DNA of 64,000 nt. Origin: Tetrahymena thermophila SB210. Taxonomy: Eukaryota; Ciliophora; Oligohymenophorea; Hymenostomatida; Tetrahymenidae. The notes beneath the pieces were generated by a model. The model saw only the letters and a list, made by a program, of their open reading frames with translations. It did no database searches and was not told the DNA's origin. Of the stretch, positions 11,801 through 25,500 are shown one piece after another. The translations under genes were made by a program, and so were the position numbers. Where the stretch lies: positions 62,001-126,000 of the forward strand of contig NW_002476472.1 in the NCBI RefSeq assembly GCF_000189635.1, given 5' to 3'. The stretch's first letter is position 1. Each line of letters starts with the position of its first letter.

Positions 11801-14800
11801 ATCAAGTTGTTTCCAAGAGTGAATTGCCAAGTAAGGAAGAGTAGAACTTATAAACAGAAAACGAAAACAATATTTCCAAAGTAAATAACCAAGATGAAAT
11901 CAAAGATCCTATTGAAAGAGAAAGATAAATGAAGCTAGAGTTCTAAAAAGGTATTTCTAAATTCAACTTCAAGCCAAAAGTTGGTATAAGACACTTCATA
12001 TAGCATGGTTTGATTGAAGAAGGAAATCCTAAACATTTAGCAGAATTATTCTTTAAATTTAATAACTAAATTAATCATGAAAAAATTGGTAAATTAATAA
12101 GATTTCATTTTTCAAATTTTAATAATTAATTATATTTTTTTAAATAAAGGTGAAATATTTGGATCTCATGAGGAAAACAACAAGAGAATTCTTGCTGAGT
12201 TTATTGAATATCTCAATTTTGAAAATTTAGACCTTGTTAATTCTTTAAGGAAATATCTGACTTACTTCTAACTTCCTGGAGAAGGTGAATAAGTTGATAG
12301 AATCTTAGAAAAATTTGGTGAAAAATACTCCTTAGATAACCCAGAATGCTACAAAAATGCAACAACTTCTTACACTCTTTCATATGCTCTTATGATGCTC
12401 CACACCTCATCTCACAGCGCACAAGTTTAAGAAAAAGAAAGAATGACTTTGCCCTAATTCATTAAGCTCGTTAAAGGTTATCCATTTTAAAATATTTGTT
12501 TAATTTTTCTTATTTAAAAAAAAAATTAATAAAATCTATTAATATATTAATTAAATAAATGATTAAATTTTACTTCAAACTTTTGTAAATTTATTTTGTT
12601 TGTTTGTTTAAATAGGTATTGATGATGGTAATGATTTGCCAGAGTAAATGGTTGTTAATATGTATAATGATGTGAAGAAAAACCCTTTAGGTATTCATCA
12701 TTTAGAGGCTTCTAAAAAGGCATTCGAAGATGCTTTGACTTCAAGCGTAAGCAGAAAGCATGAAATGTTTTTAAAGGAAACTGAACAAATGTTTGAAAAG
12801 GGATAAATGAAAATATAAAGAAAAGAAAACGAGAAATATATTCAAGTTTTTACTAAAGATTATATTTTATCACTTTTGTAGATAGTATGGAGCCCTGTCT
12901 TTGCAACTATAAGCTAGGCAACCATGATTGAATAAGAAAAAGAAAGAGAAAATCTTGATTTAATTGCCAAAGTTCTCACTGGGTTTAAAAATAGCATTAA
13001 ATTACTGGGCTAGTTTGGTATGCTAACTGAAAGAGAGACTTTCGTTTTTGAGTTATGCAGATTAACAGGCTTACTGACTCCTCAAAAGCTAATCCGCCAA
13101 AAGAATGTGCAAGCTATTAAAATTATGTTAGAAATATGCACTCAATGCCGTAATTATTTAGGAAGATCTTGGAAGATATTACTTGAATGTGTTAGCAAGC
13201 TTGACAATTACTACTTGATTGCATAAAATTTGAGAAGAGACATTGATTTATTAAACAATGACACTTACTTCCAAGATAATAACAACATGCATCAAGATGA
13301 AATCGACAAGTATAATAGCTAGGTTATTATGAAATACATTGACATGTCTGAGATCGATAAGGTAGATATAAAGATTACTTAAGTTTTTTAGTTAAATTTA
13401 TTTTTTAATAGATATTCCATCTGTCAAATTAATTTGATGCTGAAACTATTGTTGAATTCATTAGATGCTTATGTGAGTTGAGTAAGGAAGAGCTAGAAAA
13501 CATTCATAATCCAAGAATTTTCTGTATTTAGAGAATCGGTGAAGTTACAGAATTCAACATGTCAAGAGTGCGTATCATTTGGAATAAAATATGGGATATT
13601 CTAAAGGTACATTACAACAATGTTGGTTGCCACAATAATATAAGAGTCAGCTGTTTGGCTATAGACTCATTGAAGTAGTTAGCTGTTAAATTTTTAGAAG
13701 TAAAATTAAATTTTGTCTGAAAATGTATTTAAAAAAAATATTAATCAAGAAAACTGAACTCGCTCATTATTAATTCTAAAAAGATTTTCTTTCACCTTTT
13801 GAATACATTTACTAGAGAAATCCATGTAAAATTTGACTTCACTAAATACTTTTTAGCAATTATTTAATATATTTATTTATTTAAATATCAAATAGAATAA
13901 AATCTAGAAATTAAAGAACTTATCTTGAGATGCCTTTTCATGATGACAATGAGTAAGGCTTAATATTTAAGATCAGGATGGAAGTAATTAATCAATCAAT
14001 ATATGAATAATTTTGAATAAATAATTTTTAATATTTTAAAAGAGTTATTTTGAGAGTTGTCAATTTAACTTTGTAAGAAGATAGTCAGATATTATTAGAT
14101 TTAGCTATTTAGATTACTGATTTGATTATGAATCAAAAGAATCTTGATAATACTTTAGATGTGTTTGGCGATTTGATTCATGCTCTTACTAATTAAACTA
14201 AATACAAAAATGACATGATAGCTTTAAAGGCTTTAGATCATTTGAAGAAATGCATACAATACTTAGTTGAAAACACTCAATAAGAAAAGGATAAGGATTA
14301 AGAGTAAAAATAACACAATAAAAATATTACTGCGATGGAAGCCAGTATGACTTCTGAAGCAATTGCTGAAGACGACACAAGTAGTAGACACTCTAAAAAC
14401 ACGAAGCAAAATATCATTATCAATGAATCAAAGAGACTGCTTGAAGGATATTCAATTCCCATCTTAAGCAATTTTGCAAGCTTCTTCAATGACGATAGAC
14501 CAAAAATGATCATTAAAAGTGTAACTTATCTCTTCGACTCCATTAAGCAATACAGCTACACATTTAATCAAGAATTCTGGAATCTTATTTTCAAAGGAGT
14601 ATTAAGACCTCTTTTTGATGATATGCAATTTACCTTTTAAAAAAATAAATCTGGCTAGACCGATATCATCAAAGCTACTAAAAATGCTTGTTAGAAAGCT
14701 TTCACAGAGCTAGTGAACATTTTCGTATAATAATTTGATACTTTGCATCCTTGCCTCACAGACTTCATAGCTATTATGAATAACAGCATTTCTACAAATT

Positions 14801-16276
14801 AAGAAGTAAATTATTTTATTTTATTTTTAAAACTTAATAAAACAAAACATATTTTCTTTCTTAAAAAATAAGATTATTTCTTCGATAAGTTTAAGCAGTT
14901 TGAAGACTTTCTTAAGCAGAATAGGTTAGAAATTAAATGAAAATGAATGGAATCTAATTATTGAATCACTATAAGGCCTAGCTTTAAATTGCAAGCCTAT
15001 AGAAATGCTTGAAGCAAAAAATGCAAGTGAGGACTTCAATGTTCCAATTTAACAATTGCTTAGCAAACCTATTTATAAAGATGTAAAATAATAATAATGA
15101 AAATATTTCAAACTTATAATTTTACTTAAAAAAATAGACAAAATATGATGTGAACATAGATTGCTAAAAGAATATTATCTAATGCGTAATCTTTAAAAAT
15201 ATGGTTGAACTCATTCTCAACATAATTGAAGAGTTTACAAATAATTTAAATGAAAAAGTAAATTTTTTATTTTCAAAAGAAAGTAAATAATGAATCTTAA
15301 AATTAAAATTAAAAATAGTAAATCGATAGCTTGACATATATCCTTAAAGATTTCTCTGAATTTTGCGATGAGTTCAACTCTCGTCTTTATCTCAGATTCT
15401 ACTTATGGAAAAGCGGTAATTTAAAACCATAAAAATAAACAACTAAATATTAATTAAATTGTTAGGCTTAAATAGTAAAAATGAAGCAATTCCCGTCCTA
15501 GGTAAATAAGAAAAACTATCTAAAGGAGGTGTATTATTAGTGCTTTATGAGAGATATAAAAGAACTTAATCATTAGAATCATTAGATATTTTCCTCGGGT
15601 AAAATTTAATTTAAATTAATAAACATTAATTAATTAATTAATTAAAAATTACAATTTAGTGAGACAGAAAATTACTTGAGACAGCTAGAAAATGTTTTGA
15701 ATGAGATTAAATAGAATAATGAATAATAAATTTTAAAATAACAGTAGTAATAATTATAATAGTAATCATAATCATAATCATAAAATTCAATCAAAAACTC
15801 TAAGCAGGGGTTCTCTGAGAATAACACTCCTTAGATGAGTGAAAGAGGACAATAGAATTAAGTTATTTAGAATGTAAACACTATGCACCTAAATGACAAA
15901 TTATTGAGCTATGCTTACGAGGATAAAGAAAGATAACTCAAGGCTCTTAGATTCATTGTTGGTTCTTACATATTGCCTAATCTTCATGACATAGACCCAA
16001 AGGAAGTAAATAAATAAAAAATTATTATAAATTAGATTAAAATAAAATTTAATTGAAAAAATAAAATGAATTTAAATTAAATAAATTAAATTTAATTGAA
16101 TAAACTTAATTTAATTAAAAAAGATTGGAGAAAGATTGAGGAAAATAGTTAATTTATTATTAGAGGTCAGCAACTAAGATGCAGACATTGATGACGACTT
16201 TAATTATAATTTAAAAATAATCCTAAAAAAATACTTTAACTTTGTTTTTGATTTGGCTTCTTCAACTAAAAGATGA
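8850..16276 (+). CDS. BIG/Sec7-type Arf guanine nucleotide exchange factor
   Basis: A 19-exon model gives 1896 aa with consistent phase throughout. Exons are 8850-9221, 9499-9717, 9790-9844, 9931-10543, 10636-10848, 11114-11535, 11639-12088, 12150-12476, 12616-13361, 13412-13699, 13750-13825, 13896-13983, 14043-14805, 14873-15082, 15138-15257, 15319-15415, 15466-15598, 15660-16005 and 16124-16276. BIG proteins load GTP on Arf at the trans-Golgi and endosomes. Domain order matches BIG1/2: DCB (KLIDQIIDSICDC, near residue 165), HUS (FVNYDCSMNQNN), then the Sec7 domain with catalytic Glu826 in LPGEGEQVDRILEKF, then the HDS domains (NNVGCHNNIRVSCLAIDSLK, YLRSGWK). Oddities are a Cys/His cluster at residues 421-448, between DCB and HUS, and an atypical Sec7 motif 2. 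Family assignment is firm; individual splice sites are inferred. Confidence 0.93.
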
Positions 16277-16707
16277 AAAAATGTAGATAAAAAAACTCAA
16301 AGTTTTAAAAACATTCAGCAATGAATAAATAATGTAAGAAAGTAAATAAATATAAAAAATTATTAACTGTAAGTGATGTTTCATAAAAATATTTTATATT
16401 TTTTTGATTGTTTAATTTTGTATATAAAAACTAAATAAATTTTTATTGATTTGATCTCATTTAATTTTCAAAGAAATTTAATATTTTGTCAAATGTTTTT
16501 CCGATAATAATAAAATTGTCTCGAAGCAACCAATAAAAGCATAAAATTGTTAAAATTGTGCTATTTTTGTGAAAATGCTTGAAAAATTGTAAATTAATTA
16601 AAAAACCTGATGGTAATTAAAATTAATCTGATAAAGATAAATATACAAAAATAGTAATTCATTCTCAATAAGAACAAGCAATATTAAATTCATAAAACCT
16701 AATAATA
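16277..16707. other. Intergenic between BIG GEF and methyltransferase genes
   Basis: AT-rich with no coding or RNA signal seen. It must hold the BIG gene 3' UTR and the 5' region of the next gene. Confidence 0.5.
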
Positions 16708-17774
16708 ATGACTTCACCTTTGGAAGTGCAAGGTAATTAATAAATAAATTAATTAAATTTTTGAGAGTCTTCATTCTCCATTTAAACATTTTTTCTTAAT
16801 ATATTAGAGAGTAACTTTGAAGAGCTGATTATCGTTCCAGAAGAGTATTAAAACAAGCTTAAATAATTGTAGACTGTATTTGAATAAATATACCAAAAAT
16901 ACCCATTTAAGGTATCAAATGTAAGATATTTTATTTGCACAATTTTTATGAAGTTAAAACTTACTTTAGAAAATAAGCAAAGAAGATGAAGACAATGATT
17001 TGGAGCTAGGTGGTTAGTTTACTTACGGGGAAATCGTAATTTTACTTACATATTTTTGAGTTTTTTAATTGTTAACTACCAAAGTAGAAGTGATTATACA
17101 TAATTCATTATTTTTTATCTCAAAAAGGAATTTGTTTCGTTGGGAGAAATTTTTTATTTGTTGAAAAATAAGTATGGAGTTTTAAAAGACTAAGGCAAAG
17201 ATATATTCTATGATTTGGGATCTGGGTCAGGTAAACCCACAATAGCTGCTGCCTTACTACATTAATTTAAAGCAACAAATGGAATTGAGCTACTTAAAAG
17301 TTTAGTTAGTGTATCTAATGATGTCAAATCAGATATTGAGAAGAATTAGTAAGAATTATAGAATAAATTAAATAATATTAATGGCACAAGAAGTTGTTAA
17401 TATCTTCAAAATATTAGCTTTTAATCTTAAGATTTTTTACAGGTAATTTAACTCTTAAAATGAAATGTTATTTATTAACTAAAAAAGAATTTAATAGTTT
17501 TGACTGATTACTAAAATTAATTATGTTTTTTATATTCAATAAATAGTTTGATTGGTCTGATGCTGATTTAGTGTTTGTTAATGCTACTTGCTATGATCCT
17601 CCATTTTTATAAAAGTTATATGAAAAGAGTCTTAAAATGAAATAAAATAGCATATTTATTACTACAACAAGAAAGTTGCCAGTTTAAAACTAAACATGGT
17701 AACTCCTCTGTTTTTTCAAAAGAAAAATGGACTTTGGGAATGCAACAATTCATATTTATTAAAAGTTAATTTGA
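16708..17774 (+). CDS. DOT1-like SAM-dependent methyltransferase
   Basis: The model has five exons (16708-16732, 16808-16920, 16970-17035, 17128-17442, 17547-17774) giving 248 aa in frame. The SAM-binding motif I is clear, IFYDLGSGSGKPTIAAALL at residues 94-112, preceded by EFVSLGEIFYLL. A later FDWSDADLVFVNATCYDPP block (residues 174-192) and the terminal ITTTRKLP and FGNATIHIYQK strands complete a compact Rossmann methyltransferase. The order resembles the catalytic core of DOT1-type histone methyltransferases and related small protist enzymes, where an Asn in F/V-N/A-x-T/S-x-C/F lines the active site. The substrate cannot be told from sequence. A histone, another protein or a small molecule are all possible. 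The donor after residue 46 could alternatively be three codons earlier. Confidence 0.75.
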
Positions 17775-19507
17775 TTAACAATTCTATTAAAACTATATTA
17801 AATAAACATACTTTTAAAACATATTTAAATATTTTCAATTTAATTTATAATTATATATTTGTATTTCTAAAAATTTAACAATAAATAAATAAATAAATAA
17901 TATTATTAAAACAATTTTACAGTTAAATTTTTTAGCAACTATAAAGACTAAAAAATAATTTTTGTTATATTTTTATCATTGTTTCAAAAACTATAGGCAT
18001 TTTTTAAACTTGTATAAATATTTAATTTAATAAAAAAATATATTTCTTAACTTGTGAAGATTAATTTTAAAAGCTTATTTTCATTTTTGTAAAATAATAA
18101 TTTCAAAAAAAAATGTACTCCTTATTTTTATTTTGCAATATTTTAATAATTTCATTAAAAGAATCATCAATTTTATTAGTAAATTTGGAGTATTTCATCA
18201 AAAAAAGCTCTCATTCGTCTTAAAAGTATATTATAGTAAAATATTTTATCTAAAATACTTGAATTCATAACAATAAAAATAATATTTCTATGAATAAAAG
18301 TTGTACAAATAGCTCTATTTAATTTAAATAATTTTACTAAAGAGAAATAAATCCTATTTGCAATTTTATATTTATGAGAATATTTTTTAACAATTTTACA
18401 AAAAATAGCTAAATAAATTTTAAATTGTTTATGATTAAAATATGCTTTAAAATAAATATTCCATTAAAAATTATAATTCAAAATAAATGTAAAAAATTGT
18501 TCATAAAACAAGAATTTATATTATTAATAAATTGAATAACTTATCTCTCATTTTATTACTTTTAAAAAAAAATATCTATTTTAATTATAATAATAAATAA
18601 AATAAATTGTTTAACAAATTATTTCATTGAATTAGCTGTTTTGAAATACTTAAAAAACTTAATTATAATATTAGTAATTCCATTATTTATTTATTAATGG
18701 ATATGCATCGTTTGTTATTTATTTGAGGAATAAATACAAGGTACTTTGAATTTAAATAAAAAATGATGAAAATTCTATTAGAATAAAATAAACATATCTA
18801 AGAAATTTGAATATATTAAAATAAAAGCTGATCATATTCTATCAAATTTAATGATTCTAAGAAAACAAGAAAGATTGAATAAGGATGCACTTGATTATCA
18901 TTAATTAATTAAAGAATAGGTTGAAGAATCAATCAATCAATCTGTATATTTATAAGAATAAAAACCTTTTAATTTCTTAGATTTTACTAAATCAATTAAA
19001 AAGGCAATTAATATACAAATCATTTAAATAAAAGAAAAATAAATGATTAATAAAAACCTCAGGCAAACAAATAAACAAACAAACAAACATGCATTTAAGT
19101 ATTAATTATATTTTTGATTGATTAATCAACATATTAAAGAGATTTGATAAAACATGATAATTGAATTAAGAATTAGAAATGAGGAAAAGAATTGAATGAG
19201 CAATCAGACAAGCACGCAAGTGATTGATTGATTGATTGATTGATTAATAGAAAGATAGACTGAGTAAATTAATCAATATGAATAAGAATATATGATTTAG
19301 GTATTGTTTATGTATGTGTATATGTGTGTATTGAAATTAAATGAGAAATGAAAAACAAAAAAGAATAATTAATAAAATATATATAAAAAATAAATAGAGA
19401 ATAGGAAAAGAAAGATTCGAATTCACTCAGGAATAAGCAAAAGGATAAAATCAAAGAAATAATTAGTAATATAAAAGCAAAGAAAATAATTAGTTCAAAT
19501 AAATAAA
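17775..19507. other. Long AT-rich intergenic region with microsatellites
   Basis: No convincing gene was found. It contains an AAAC/AAAT microsatellite around 19060-19088 and a GATT microsatellite at about 19221-19245. A K/Q/N-rich 88-codon ORF at 18851-19117 is discussed under findings, but is probably a by-product of base composition. Confidence 0.5.
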
Positions 19508-22500
19508 ATGTCAAGTGTTTAGCAACTTAACTAAAGTTAGACTCCAGACAAGAAAGTGTAATAAGTGAATCCTATTCTGGAAGATCTGCAAAGATATCTT
19601 GCTGAATTAAAAAATTATTCGTTGTAGAAGTTTTGCACAGTCAATTCTTATATAGATGCGATGGATAGTCGTAATTAATGGTGTGTTGGTAAAATCATTA
19701 GCATTGATCAGAAAGGCATGATGGACATTCGTTTTGATGGTTGGTCTGACAAGTATATAGAGGTAATCAACAGTTCATATTTATTATATGCTTTTCTATC
19801 TATTTGGCTCTTATCCTTACTTTATCCATAGCGTATTCTATCTCAAATCAGTGTTTTTATTGTAGTAAAATGCTTTTATAATCTAAAATTTCTAAACTTA
19901 GTATCAGCATAGGCAAATAATAAAAGGGAATTTTAGCAGTGTGGGTTTAGTAAGCAAGGATAGAGCCAGCATATTTATATAAGAAAAATGAAAACTTATG
20001 TTATATTTTGTAAAATAATTAGAAAATATTTATTAATTCTCGCAAAATTGATTCTTTTAGGAAGTACACTTTTCCATATACAGGAGCTATAAAATCAACT
20101 ACAAGAGATGATTTGACTATCGAAAAAATGAGAGAAGAATCAAACGCAGTAATTAAAAATTCAACAATTTTTTATTTATATTTAAAGTGCGCTTCAATTT
20201 TTAAGTTTCAAGCTTAAAAAATGTGATCATCTTAAATTAGCATTTAAATTTGAAGATCGATTATGGAAGCTTGCATTTAAGCTATCCTATCAGAAATGCT
20301 GCATCAAAAATATACAAAAAGTTAAATGATATTTATTCAGCGTGCATATTTTTATTTAAAATTAAATCAATAACAAGATGAGGATACAAGGAACGTGCAA
20401 ACGATGATTATAACTTATTTTTTTTGTAATTTAAAAAGTAAATTGAGGAATTGAGTCTTTTGGAAAACGATGATTTCAATATTTAAAACGTGAATACTTT
20501 TATACAAAACTTCAGAGGGAGATACTTCTTTTTAGCAGACTATATTTTGAGCATTAATAAAAGTTTCTAGGATAATGACATTCAATAGTTTATAGAATTC
20601 TTTTAAATATATATCAAGGTCTTTATAAAGTATATTAAATTGCTGCCATAGTCACTTCCTACTGTAAATAAATTTAAAATACTTTTTTAAATAAAAATTT
20701 AACTTAATTATGAGCTAGCAGCTAACAAATAAATAACTAAATAAAAAAACAAACAAATAACATTCTAGCTATAAATTAACATTTTATTTTGAAAGAAAGT
20801 TTTTCTTATTAATGCCATTTATAATAATAAAGTATATTGAAGCAATTAATTTGAATAAAAATCTTTTTTTGGTACACCCAAAAGTCGCTTTGGTTAGTGG
20901 ATTTCCAGAAATATTCTATTTGATGAACTCTTTGTTTGGAGGAGAATAAAGATGTATGAAATTCTTTAGAGTAAATTAATTATTCATTTTAGGATGCAAT
21001 ATATTTCAATTTCATTATCAAAAGTAAAATAGATTCGAGTTTTAAACACACCAAGATCCTTTTGCCATCAAAAGCAAAGATGGTTTAGCACCCCATTAAG
21101 ATCAGATTTTGAACTTTATTAATTATTTTGGAATACAATTCGGATTTGATAATTTATTCGATTTAATTTCTTGGGAAACTAAGGTAGGTCAAGATGTTGT
21201 CTATTAAACTCCTATCCCTATAATTAAATGCATAGTGGATATATTTGTTAGATGCCTTATCTACATGCCATCTAAAAAGCAAATTCATTTTGCAAATAAC
21301 TTGAAAAAAGTAAATTAAAAAAAAATTAAAACAGATAACAATCAAAAATAAATAAATTTTAATAAATAGAGAATATTTGATAGGTTCAATAAGATCTCAG
21401 ATAGAGAATTAAAAGATATAGATATTATTAAGGTTAAAAGCACCATTAATTAGCTAGGTGAATGTCTTGTTAATATTTTAGGAAATTAAATCTACGAAGA
21501 AGCAGAGAAATTAGAAATTAAGTGCATTATCAAGCTTATTAAGTGTCCATTTTTAGAAAAAAAAATTTTAGGAGTTTTGCAATTTAGGGAAATTATAAGC
21601 AGAGCTAGTGCAAATAACAAGTATAAAGGAGTTCTTTTATTTTTTATTTAAATAGTTTTATCAAATAAGATAAATTCATATAATTAGCTATTTTTTTATC
21701 TTAGAAAGCAAAAAAAAGGAAGCAAAACTAAAAATAATAATTGATCTTATAAGATTATATTTAGAATATATAAAACTGAAAGTATTTAGAAATATTAAAA
21801 CAAAAAATTCATTTATTTTTAAAAAGCTGATCAAATTTAATAGAAAAACATGCAGAAGAATTATTTAATAGCTAAAAATAAATTAGAACTTTTAACATTT
21901 ATCAAGGATTATTTGAACTAAATTATTTACATTTTTATTTATTTTATAGATTTAAATGCTGAATTAAGTATTTTTAAATTTTTAAATAAATAGGTAGTAT
22001 TACTCTAAGGATATATATCCTTATTAATATTTTGACAAATAGAAACTCAAGGAATATTTAGAATAAGAAAATTTACTTGACTTTTTTTTGGGAGAGAATT
22101 TCCATCCTGAAATATTTAAAAGATCAATAGAAATATTAACCTTTTTAAGTGAAGAAAATGCCTTGCTACCTAAACACATTGAACAAATTTGGAAGCTTAC
22201 AGAAAATAAGCATGAAGCTGACTTAGCAGCTATATACTCAGTCATTATAGAATTATCTAAGATTTTATAAGAATAAAGCCTTAATCAGTTATATAAATAC
22301 ATTAATTCAATTCCATTCGATCAATACACTGAATTAACAATTAATTTAGTCAAGGAATTTACATTAAACGCTACCTCTTCTATGAATTTTTCATAATAAT
22401 CCAAAAGTAATTAATTAATTAATTTCTATCTATTTCCAATTTTTTTATGCAATAATTTATTTTTAAAAAGATCAATTCTGGAAAAATAAGAGCATCGTTT

Positions 22501-25500
22501 TGTCACAAGAATTCCCAAATTTTGGTTTGCCAAAATTATGGGGTTGCATCTAAGATAGCAACAAAGTTAGTAATTAACTAGTTTCTACCTGTGTTGAGTC
22601 GCTCAGTGAGCTTTTCAAGTCAAACTATTTCTCGTCAAATAAAGAACAATACTTATAACTTTGCTTTGATAATCTTAAGAATGGAACAAGCGTACCTCAA
22701 AGCCTTCAGCTAGCTATATTTTTAATAAAAACTTACTCCTCTAATTCTTCCTTCTTAGGAGTAGGAGATCTAAATTCAGAATCCATCACTTAAAAATACA
22801 ACAAAGACTACAATTTTATGGAAGCAATAGTTAAAGACTTTGAGAATTACATGAGACAAGTACTATAAAAGATTAAAAAGACAGGAGTGATATTAGATGA
22901 GAAACAAGGAGAGGAAGTAAACAAAATAAATAAATAAATTATATAATTTTTACAAATATTTTAAATCTTAATAGGTATTCATTGGAAAGTATGGCCACAT
23001 TTAAAATATTGACATCAGATTAGATTTCATATCGTTGATAAATAAATATCTCTCTAGTAAATAAAAAGATATCACCATCGAACAGCTTAAAAAGCTTTGG
23101 AAAATCTTAGTGAGAAGCAGCATAACAAACATAGAAAAAAATAAATTTTTAACTTGGTTAATTGTAAAATAAAAAATTAAAGAATTTATTTATTTATTAA
23201 TTAATTATATTTATAATAGAAAAAAAAGTAGATTAATAATGAAAATAGCAATAATGGTAAAAATGTGGCATCTAGTTTGCTTGATGAGAATTTGCTGTCT
23301 TAAGCACTTGATTAAATCTTTTGTGATAAAGAGTTAATGAACGGTTTCCAAATAGATAAGGAAATTTTCGACTGCTTAAAAAACATTTTCTAGATGGTTA
23401 ACTTAAAGAATAAATCAATAGAGCTTAATAATTAATACCTCATTTTAATTAATAAATATGATCAAATTGTAGGCAAGGAAGTTTTTTGGAATTTATCCTT
23501 ATTCTGCATTGATCCTTAGGTCCTAGAAGAAGTAAGATAACTCCTAGTTAACATCCACTTGAGAAAAACTCTAAAGTCCTAAGAAACAAAACCTAAAATG
23601 TGGGTAAAATTCACTGACAAGTGCTACGAAATTCTCAGCTAGACAAAATCTCCTTAAGTTCAGTCCCATATTGTTTTAATGATAAAGATTTTCCTACAAG
23701 AGTAAAATTTTATTTTTATTAGCATCTCATAATATATTTTTTTTCACATAAATAGAATTGAAGGTAAAATGCTTTTCGGCGACAGAAGATAAGAAATGAA
23801 TATTGTTGTTACTTTGCTCAACCAAAATAGTAATTTTTTAAAATTAATACATTAAAAGGAAAAAAAATAAAATTTGCAGATTTCTTTTATTTAATAATCA
23901 AGCAATTATTACCAAAAATAAATTCAAAAAAACTTGATTAATAATTTTTAAAATGATAAATGTTAATTTAAAAAAATCAACTAACTAACTCATTTTAAAT
24001 ATATTTAGCTTTTTTATCAATAATCATCATAATTTCATTTAAAAAGTTAATTATCTTTTTTTACTAGTCTGCTATTTGGCGAATAGTTTTAAGATAGATT
24101 TTAAAATAAAACTTTAAAATTTGTCATTTTATAAATTTAAACATAAACTGATATTTTTTTCTGATATTTAAAAAATAAAATTTAGAAATCTTAATAAATT
24201 AATAAAAATAAAATTGTTTTTTATTTATTTAATAAATATTTTTAAAATTTAGATAATGTATAAAAGAGAGCTACATTGAAATTATAAAGCAATATTAGTA
24301 TTTTAAAGTTAAGAAAAGAAATTTCAAGAGAATTCAAGTTGATTAACAAAGATTTTGAAATGCTATTTTCAAATAAGAATATCTTACTCTCTAAAATTCA
24401 TGAAGAAGAATATTCAATAGATGCTCTTAATACAAACGATGATAAACCTCCTCACATTATTGTTCAAAACGTCAAAGACATTGTAAATTATTGATATTGA
24501 TTGAAAATATCTATATATTTATCTTTAAACAAATAAATAAATTGAAGAACTAAGATTTAATAGACCTCAGTTAATTCAAGTTTAATTTGGCAAATTCTCA
24601 ATTTGCAGATATTTTATTAGAATTTCTCTCAACTGGATAAAGTGATGAGATCGTTAACAACGCATGGGATATTCTAAACCTGATTCCAAAGAATAATTAA
24701 ATAGTCAAAAAGTTGTAATCTATCGAAACCGAAGAATTAAATCCTTCTTCTTGGAATTTACTCCTGCCATCTAATTGCTTCAGAAAGCTTTAATATTTCT
24801 TTTAAATTGTAATTTTTTTATTAAATAATAAAATATATTTAAAAATATATACAAAATAAATTATTAAAATAACAATTTAAAATAAATTTTATATTGTTTT
24901 AATTGAGTTTAAACCAAGAATTTCAAGTATTCAATATATATTGAAATGCTTTTAATATCAATCAATAGATCACTCAAGAATTCTTAATGGCAGGTAGCGA
25001 TGGAAATTTAAAAAGAGACTAAGATCAATGGTGTCAAGCTTTTATATTAAAGGGAGGATTGAAGCACATTCTTACTATTTACTTGAACTTATGCAGTGAA
25101 ACTAATTTTGATAAACCTTTCAACTTGTATTGCATTTCCACTTTAGTTGAGATTATAGGAGCCCTAATGAGACTTTATTATAACTAATTCCCAAAAGAGT
25201 TTTTAATAGAAAGTTAGAAAGTTACTTCATAGAATGAATTCCTTAATGCTCTTGTTCAGAGAACGATTAACTATATTGGATTTGGCTTAAAAAAGAGTGA
25301 TTAATTTTTCTCTCCTTTTGGCAGCAGCTCTCTTTCTATGTCATAGAGTCTTAGCTAATTAGCTTCTTCTATTATTATTAATGGTAACAGAATTGTTAAT
25401 GATCAAAATCTTTCAGTCAATAGGCTTTTGGTATAAAATTACTTACTTTCTTTCTTCAGAGGAGCTTTTGAACTTATTTCTCTTTGCTTTGAGCAAGATG

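Noticed and set aside
8850..16276. Splitting the Sec7 gene into two or three smaller genes at its longer introns
   Set aside because: Phases join perfectly over 19 exons, and the DCB-HUS-Sec7-HDS order and total length match one BIG protein.
17696..17878. Separate small gene overlapping the 3' end of the methyltransferase
   Set aside because: It is an out-of-frame shadow; the methyltransferase frame continues through with the family's conserved terminal strand to TGA at 17772-17774.
20970..21130. A frameshift in the USP gene after MKFFR
   Set aside because: Using an acceptor ending CAAAAG at 21034 instead of the first TTTTAG restores the frame and the conserved FINYFGIQFGFDNL segment.
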